Of a stretch of 18,883 nt of DNA, positions 14,499 through 18,883 are shown piece after piece; the first letter of the stretch is position 1, and each line of letters starts with the position of its first letter. The notes beneath the pieces are model-generated. The model did not search any database, was not told where the DNA came from, and was given only the letters and a program-made list of their open reading frames with translations. The DNA is from Acidobacteriota bacterium. GTDB taxonomy: Bacteria; Acidobacteriota; Terriglobia; Terriglobales; Acidobacteriaceae. The position numbers and the translations under genes were made by a program. The stretch is from the NCBI GenBank assembly GCA_021805265.1, contig JAJZFR010000443.1, forward strand, positions 3,099 through 21,981, in the 5' to 3' direction.

Positions 14499-16691
14499 AT
14501 GCCAGACTATATCTATCTGTTGGAAAATCGGCTGAGTGCGGCGCAGCAATCGGCGCTGCGGGCGGTTCGGGAGTTGACGCGAGCGGCGCAGATGCCGGTT
14601 TTTCTGATCGGGGACGCGGTTCGCGACCTGACGAGCGGGAATTCGGTGCGCGAGCTTGAAGTGGTCGTTCACGGGAATGTTTGCGAACTGAAGAAGTCGA
14701 TTTTGGCAGCCGGCGGCGTTCTTTGGGGCGAGAACACGGCGGCGCGACGGCTGTATCTGCGGTTCCCAGGCAGCGTTCGGCTGGACCTGACAAGCGCGCG
14801 GAAGACGGACTACCCGAAGTGCGGCAAGCCTGTGTATACGTGGGCGAGCATCCATGAGGACCTGCGATCACGCGACTTCACGGTGAATGCGATGGCCATC
14901 TCCCTCAACGATGGTTCGTACGGATTGCTGATGGATCCGACCAACGGGGCGGCGGACATCGAAACGCGTCATCTGCGGCTTGTGTCAAATTATGGATTTC
15001 TGGAGGAGCCGGCGCGGCTGATTCGTGCGGCGCGGCTGCGGGTTCGCCTGGGCTTCGAGCTGGAGGAGCGGACGGCGAGGCGCTACGAGAATGCCAGGGC
15101 GGAAGAGATCATCGGGCAGTTGTCGGACGAGGAGCGGAGCCGCGAACTGGAGCAGATTGGCCACGAGGAAGAGCCGCTGAAGGTGATGGATGCCTATGAG
15201 TCCGACGGCTGGATGAAGGCACTGTTTGCGGGCTGGACGAGCGCGAAGGCGGATGCGGAGAAACTGCGCGCCCTGCATGAACTGTCGATCGAGTTGCAGG
15301 TGCAGGGAGTGTATCCGGATGTTTCGGCGGCTCAGATGCAGCTTTTGACGGCAAAGGTTTCCGCCAAGGACCTGGCCGAGTTGAAGAAGGCGATGCTTCG
15401 TCCGGGATTTGTGGCGGAGTGGAATGGGCTGGATCAGAGCGCTGCGGAGTTCTCGAAGGTGCTGCTGGCGAAGGAAAATGCCAAGCCGTCGGCAGGGTAC
15501 ACGCTGTTTACCAGCTACGCGCCGGAGGCGGTGCTCTGGCTGGGGTTCACCAGCAAACAGGCAGCGGTTCAGGAGAAATACCGGAGTTTTCTGAAAGAGT
15601 GGCCGCTCTCCCGGCAGCGGATTCCACACAGCCTGATGCTGGAGATGCGGATTACGCCCGAGTTGGCTGGGTACGCGGAGTTGGTGCAGAAGATGTTTCT
15701 GGAGCTGCTGGATGGCGGGTTGACGACGGTGGAGGAGATGCGCGCATTCCTTGAGCCATTCTCGCCACCTGCGCCGCCACCGCCGGTGACGATCAAGCGA
15801 AGCCGCGCGAAGAAGTCAACCGAGGCCAGGGTGAAGGTTCGGGTGGACGACGACGACGAGGACGAGTTGGAAGGCGAGGACGCGGAAGACGTTGATGGGC
15901 TGGAAATCGACGGTGACGATATGGACTTCGCGCTCGGAGACGGCGAGGATCGGACGCTGCTGACGGAGACCGAAGGCGACGACGATGACGTGTTTGCACG
16001 CGCGACGGTAAGCGACGATGTGGAGATGGCCGAGGATGACGGGGACGAGAGCGAAATAGTCGAGAGCGAGGAGTATCCCGATCCACCTCGCGGCGGCAAG
16101 GTGGGCAAAAGCGCCGGAGCTGGCCGAAGTGCGGCGAAAGCCGTGGGAAAGCAGGCACCGGGCAGGTCCGGCACTGGGAAGGCGAAGTCCTCGACGACGG
16201 GCAAGAGTGAGAGGCGGGTCACGGAATCCAGGCCGTCGGCGAAGGTTGAAGCGAAGCCCACTTCGAAGGCCGGGCCAGTCAAGATGCCGTCCGAGAAAGC
16301 TGTTTTGGTGAAGGCCCCAACCAAGACCCCCGCCAAGGCTGCGGCGAAGACCCCTGTTGCGGCTTCGCGGGACGGGAAGAACACGAGCCGGTCAGCTAAA
16401 GCGCCGGTGAAAGCTGCGCCGGGGCGAGATGCGGTGTCACGCTCTGCGAAGAAGTTGGCTGCCCCGGCTGCCAAATCGGCGAGCAAGTCTGGTACAGCGG
16501 GAAAGGCTGCCGTCAAGCCGGAGGCTCGACCCTCCGCAGCTCCATCCAAGTCGTCGTCAAAGGCTGCCCGGACGCCTCAGAGACCTGTTCCCGCCGTGAA
16601 AAAGGCGAGCAAGGTGGCGACGAAGGCTATTTCTAAAGGGTCAGGTTCGTCAGGGAAATCAAGCGCCGCCAAAAAAGGGAAGAAGCGGTAG
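14499..16691 (+). CDS. Poly(A) polymerase/CCA-transferase-like protein with altered active site and acidic-basic tail
   Basis: A 730-residue protein. Residues about 15-185 resemble the head of class II CCA-adding enzymes/poly(A) polymerases: FLIGDAVRDLTSGNSVRELEV (usual form GGxVRD...DxD), RSRDFTVNAMAI (RRDFTxNA), and EEPARLIRAARLRVRLGFEL (EDPxRxLRAARF). The two catalytic Asp are replaced by Glu52 and Glu54 (E-L-E, at the expected 8-residue spacing from VRD), and the second Gly of the GG pair is Asp, so activity is doubtful. A helical region runs to about 430. Then come PPAPPPP, an acidic stretch (about 450-528, about half Asp/Glu) and a Lys/Ala/Ser/Pro-rich basic tail to the end, histone-H1-like and probably nucleic-acid binding. 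The start MPDYIYLLENRLS is inferred from the protein sequence; a frame back to 14400 is open but unconvincing. Confidence 0.82.
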   Translation: MPDYIYLLENRLSAAQQSALRAVRELTRAAQMPVFLIGDAVRDLTSGNSVRELEVVVHGNVCELKKSILAAGGVLWGENTAARRLYLRFPGSVRLDLTSARKTDYPKCGKPVYTWASIHEDLRSRDFTVNAMAISLNDGSYGLLMDPTNGAADIETRHLRLVSNYGFLEEPARLIRAARLRVRLGFELEERTARRYENARAEEIIGQLSDEERSRELEQIGHEEEPLKVMDAYESDGWMKALFAGWTSAKADAEKLRALHELSIELQVQGVYPDVSAAQMQLLTAKVSAKDLAELKKAMLRPGFVAEWNGLDQSAAEFSKVLLAKENAKPSAGYTLFTSYAPEAVLWLGFTSKQAAVQEKYRSFLKEWPLSRQRIPHSLMLEMRITPELAGYAELVQKMFLELLDGGLTTVEEMRAFLEPFSPPAPPPPVTIKRSRAKKSTEARVKVRVDDDDEDELEGEDAEDVDGLEIDGDDMDFALGDGEDRTLLTETEGDDDDVFARATVSDDVEMAEDDGDESEIVESEEYPDPPRGGKVGKSAGAGRSAAKAVGKQAPGRSGTGKAKSSTTGKSERRVTESRPSAKVEAKPTSKAGPVKMPSEKAVLVKAPTKTPAKAAAKTPVAASRDGKNTSRSAKAPVKAAPGRDAVSRSAKKLAAPAAKSASKSGTAGKAAVKPEARPSAAPSKSSSKAARTPQRPVPAVKKASKVATKAISKGSGSSGKSSAAKKGKKR

Positions 16692-16834
16692 ACAAAGTCT
16701 GATGCGTTTCCTGCGCGTTGCCTCGATGTTGAATTCTGATTGATTCCGCTGATCTCATGCGCGGGTTGAAGCCTGTACATTTCAGGAAGGCAGACTTGTC
16801 AGGCAATCAGACTTCTTCAGAGACTCCCGTGGGC

Positions 16835-17080
16835 CTACTCAGAATCAGCGGGTTCCGGATTTCCTTTTGGAGCGCGTCTCTTCTCTGGTCCGGTATAGAC
16901 TTCGCCGCCTGGGCTGCGTTCCCCCCTGGGATGGCGCTGTCTGCTGAAGAACTGGTGGTGACAGTTGATGCACTCCCAGGGGTAAAAGCCGAAAAGATAG
17001 CGGATGCGATGGATGAGCCTGGGCAGGCGTCGCGTGCGACGGGTGGATGCGGAACCGCAGTGCTTACAGACGGGACGCAT
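16835..17080 (-). CDS. Small zinc-ribbon protein
   Basis: An 81-residue protein with two CxxC knuckles, Cys5/Cys8 (VCKHCGS) and Cys37/Cys40 (ECINCHHQFF), which should bind one zinc. Between them is a basic segment (TRRTRRLPRLIHRIRYLFGFYPW) typical of small zinc-ribbon proteins, where a helix or short hydrophobic loop precedes the second knuckle. The C-terminal 30 residues are polar and disordered. Function is unknown; nucleic-acid or membrane association are both possible. The ATG at 17080 puts the first knuckle right at the start; an in-frame GTG at 17164 would add 28 residues. Upstream AGGA is poorly spaced, so the start is uncertain. Confidence 0.68.
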   Translation of the reverse strand: MRPVCKHCGSASTRRTRRLPRLIHRIRYLFGFYPWECINCHHQFFSRQRHPRGERSPGGEVYTGPEKRRAPKGNPEPADSE

Positions 17081-17389
17081 ATTGGAATACCATCCTGACG
17101 GCTTCGAAGCAGGCCGGAATTGCTGAAATAATGGGGTCAAAAGCCGGAATTCAAAAGATTTCACTCTACTTAGACAACAATCCTGTACATCCGATTACAG
17201 CATATATTAGCGAAGTTTCAGCCCGGATGGACAGCGAAAAGACGGAAATCGTGTTTACCATGCTGCAAATGGGTAACTCATCGTGCTGCCTCCCCAAAAC
17301 GGAAAGCGGAACGATGAACTCCTGGGGATAAGCGGATGTTCGAGGGCAAGTTTTCTGGATAGGTGCCGATAAGGATTCTGAGGTGAATT
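17081..17389. other. Gene-free, AT-richer region before the chemoreceptor gene
   Basis: This 309-base divergent gap has a 10-bp palindrome GCTTCGAAGC (17101-17110), a 9-bp direct repeat GCCGGAATT (17113 and 17143), and the sigma-28-like promoter at its right end. A plus-strand frame (17047-17331) crosses it but has no binding site or family features. I see no riboswitch that I can support. Confidence 0.5.
17346..17372 (+). promoter_or_regulatory. Sigma-28 (FliA)-type flagellar/chemotaxis promoter
   Basis: GCAAGTTT (17346-17353), an 11-nt spacer, and GCCGATAA (17365-17372). The known FliA consensus is TAAAGTTT-N11-GCCGATAA: the -10 box matches at 8 of 8, the -35 at 6 of 8, and the spacer is exact. 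It ends 17 nt before the chemoreceptor ATG, giving a short leader that includes the GAGGTGA ribosome binding site (17380-17386). Confidence 0.75.
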
Positions 17390-18883
17390 ATGCCGACAGA
17401 GGCTCGTGAGATGGGTTTGCAGTTGGAAAGTTCAGGACTGGCGCATCAGATGGCTGTGAATGCGGACCGGCTGATGGTCTGGGTGGTTTGGTTTCTGTGG
17501 GCGGCGTCGTTTGGATTTGCCTGGATGCATGGGACGTGGTTGCTGTGGGGGCTGGTGGCGACTGGAATTTCGGGGATGGCGACGCTGATGTCGCGGTTTT
17601 CGCCGGGGAGCGTGGCGACGCGCCTGATGATGGCGGCTGCGCTGATGATGTACGCGGCGCTGTTGATCGACCAGGCGCATGGGGTGGTCGAGACGCATTT
17701 CGGCATCTTCGCGTTGCTGGCGTTTCTGCTGTATTACCGGGACTGGCGTCCAATCATACTGGGAGCGGCGGTGATAGCTGTACATCACGTGGTTTTTTAC
17801 CTGCTTCAGGCGTGGGGCGCGCCGGTATATGTCTTCGAACATGCGGGAATGCCGATGATGGTGGTGGTTCATGCGGCGTACGTGGTGGTGGAGACGGTGG
17901 TGCTGGTGCGGATGGCGGTAGGTCTGCGCGAGGAGATGGAGGGAACCGTTGCGCTGGCTGCGCTGGGGGTCGCGGTGGATCGCGAGAAGGAAATAGACCT
18001 CGACCCGGAGCGCGTGGCCGGGGCAGGCGCTGCAGGACAGGGCGTGGCGGAGTTTCTGGAGCAGATCAGCGAGGCGATCCGGCAGGCGGCGTCGGTGGCG
18101 GTATCGATACGCGAGGCGTCGACGACGATGGCCCGCGCCTCGGGTGAAATGGTGGTGATACGCGACCATCAACAGGGGGACGTGGAGCGGGTGGTGGAGC
18201 TGGTGGGCCAGATGGATGTGGTTGCCAGTGAGGTGAGCGACCGGAGCCGGACGCTGGCGGTCGAGGCTGGGGAGTCGGCAGAGGCGGCGCTGGCGGCCGA
18301 GAAGTTGATCCGTGGAACGAGCGAAACGATCGAGCGGCTGGTAGGTTCCGTGGAGCAGACGGCGCGCCAGATGGGCGAACTGGAGACGGCGACGGAGCGC
18401 ATTGACAGAATTGTGGAGATGATTGGCGGGATCGCGGGGCAGACGAATCTGCTGGCGTTGAACGCGTCGATTGAGGCGGCGCGGGCTGGCGACGCCGGGC
18501 GGAGCTTTGCCGTAGTGGCGCAGGAGGTGAGGCGCTTGAGCGAAAGTACACAGTCGTCGGCGGGGGAGATACAGGGGGTGGTTACGAGCCTGCGGGCGGC
18601 GGCGCAGGGGGCGAAGAGCATCTCGGAACAAAGCCGGAACGAGGCGGAGGACGGTGGACGGCAGATGCGCCATGCGTCGGAGCAGTTTCAGGCGGTAGCG
18701 GCGGGGCTGCCGCAGTTTGCCGCATCCATGTCGTCGTTGACCGAGGCGATGCGGCAGCAGCAGTCGCTGATGCAGATGATTGCGCAGCGGATGACGGAAA
18801 GCTCGCGGTATCTGGAACAGTCTTCCGGGACGGTGGTGGAGATTCGTGAAAGCGGAGCCTCGCTGGAGGCGATGTCGGGCAAG
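17390..18883 (+). CDS. Methyl-accepting chemotaxis protein with multi-helix membrane sensor (3' end missing)
   Basis: 498 codons are in the window and the frame is open at the right edge. Residues about 28-178 hold about six membrane helices in place of the usual periplasmic domain, with His97, His103 (HGVVETHF), His132/133 (AVHHVVFYL), His151 and His161 and a conserved-looking YYRDWRP between helices. No HAMP domain is evident; a linker (about 178-215) leads straight into the coiled-coil signalling domain. The hairpin tip is recognisable at about 345-390: GIAGQTNLLALNASIEAARAG, then DAGRSFAVVAQEVRRLSE. It should control CheA/CheW at the inner membrane. ATG 17390 has GAGGTGA just upstream and a sigma-28-like promoter before it, tying it to the flagellar regulon. 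Confidence 0.93.
   Translation, partial: MPTEAREMGLQLESSGLAHQMAVNADRLMVWVVWFLWAASFGFAWMHGTWLLWGLVATGISGMATLMSRFSPGSVATRLMMAAALMMYAALLIDQAHGVVETHFGIFALLAFLLYYRDWRPIILGAAVIAVHHVVFYLLQAWGAPVYVFEHAGMPMMVVVHAAYVVVETVVLVRMAVGLREEMEGTVALAALGVAVDREKEIDLDPERVAGAGAAGQGVAEFLEQISEAIRQAASVAVSIREASTTMARASGEMVVIRDHQQGDVERVVELVGQMDVVASEVSDRSRTLAVEAGESAEAALAAEKLIRGTSETIERLVGSVEQTARQMGELETATERIDRIVEMIGGIAGQTNLLALNASIEAARAGDAGRSFAVVAQEVRRLSESTQSSAGEIQGVVTSLRAAAQGAKSISEQSRNEAEDGGRQMRHASEQFQAVAAGLPQFAASMSSLTEAMRQQQSLMQMIAQRMTESSRYLEQSSGTVVEIRESGASLEAMSGK

Noticed and set aside
15569..16549. 326-codon minus-strand frame opposite the nucleotidyltransferase-like gene
   Set aside because: It mirrors the acidic and Lys/Ala-rich codons of the plus-strand gene (Ser/Ala/Phe-rich product); the plus frame has a recognisable N-terminal domain in continuous frame.
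17047..17331. 94-codon plus-strand frame in the gap before the chemoreceptor
   Set aside because: No ribosome binding site, overlap with the zinc-ribbon gene start on the other strand, and no recognisable features.
17200..17389. Possible c-di-GMP or other riboswitch before the chemoreceptor
   Set aside because: I could not find the conserved core bases of any known class, and the sigma-28 promoter would start transcription downstream of the candidate stretch.
17432..18673. 413-codon minus-strand frame opposite the chemoreceptor
   Set aside because: His/Arg/Leu-rich product without motifs; the plus frame has an unmistakable MCP hairpin.

Overview
The window looks like chromosomal DNA of a soil acidobacterium (Terriglobia type, such as Granulicella, Terriglobus or Edaphobacter). 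This is inferred from gene content, not from any database match. The GC content is high, the genes include lpxD and a predicted lipid A deacylase (so an outer membrane with LPS), and LytS/LytTR, GGDEF, chemoreceptor and secreted glycosidase genes lie side by side. There are no rRNA or tRNA genes, insertion sequences, phage genes or CRISPR arrays that I can see.

Layout. 1-107 (minus) is the start of purQ. 164-861 (minus) is a Phd-type antitoxin/PIN toxin pair under two TTAGCTAA palindromes. 980-3613 (minus) is a secreted GH31 alpha-glucosidase. 3829-6741 (plus) is a compact set: exported alpha/beta hydrolase, LytS-type histidine kinase, LytTR response regulator. 6841-7590 is yebC, closed by a terminator. 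7770-10488 (plus) holds a PagL-like outer-membrane deacylase, glutamate formimidoyltransferase and an unrecognised exported protein, closed by a strong bidirectional terminator. 10584-12479 (minus) is a MASE1-PAS-GGDEF diguanylate cyclase. 12783-14229 (minus) is lpxD overlapping a small lipoprotein gene. 14499-16691 (plus) is a poly(A)-polymerase/CCA-transferase-like protein with altered catalytic residues and a long acidic-then-basic tail. 16835-17080 (minus) is a small zinc-ribbon protein. 17390 to the window end (plus) is a chemoreceptor with a histidine-containing membrane sensor domain.

How it fits together. Most units look independent. Envelope functions recur (lpxD, lipoprotein, PagL-like protein, secreted hydrolases), as does signalling (LytS/LytTR, c-di-GMP synthesis, chemoreceptor). 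The most noteworthy points are: (1) a near-consensus flagellar sigma-28 promoter immediately before the chemoreceptor gene; (2) the nucleotidyltransferase-like protein whose DxD motif reads E-L-E and which carries a histone-like tail; (3) a 21-bp-period direct repeat upstream of the hydrolase-LytS-LytTR unit, matching the geometry of LytTR binding sites; (4) three genes without a Shine-Dalgarno sequence but with a TANNNT hexamer 5-6 nt before ATG, suggesting leaderless mRNAs. No obviously new multi-gene defence or biosynthetic system is visible.
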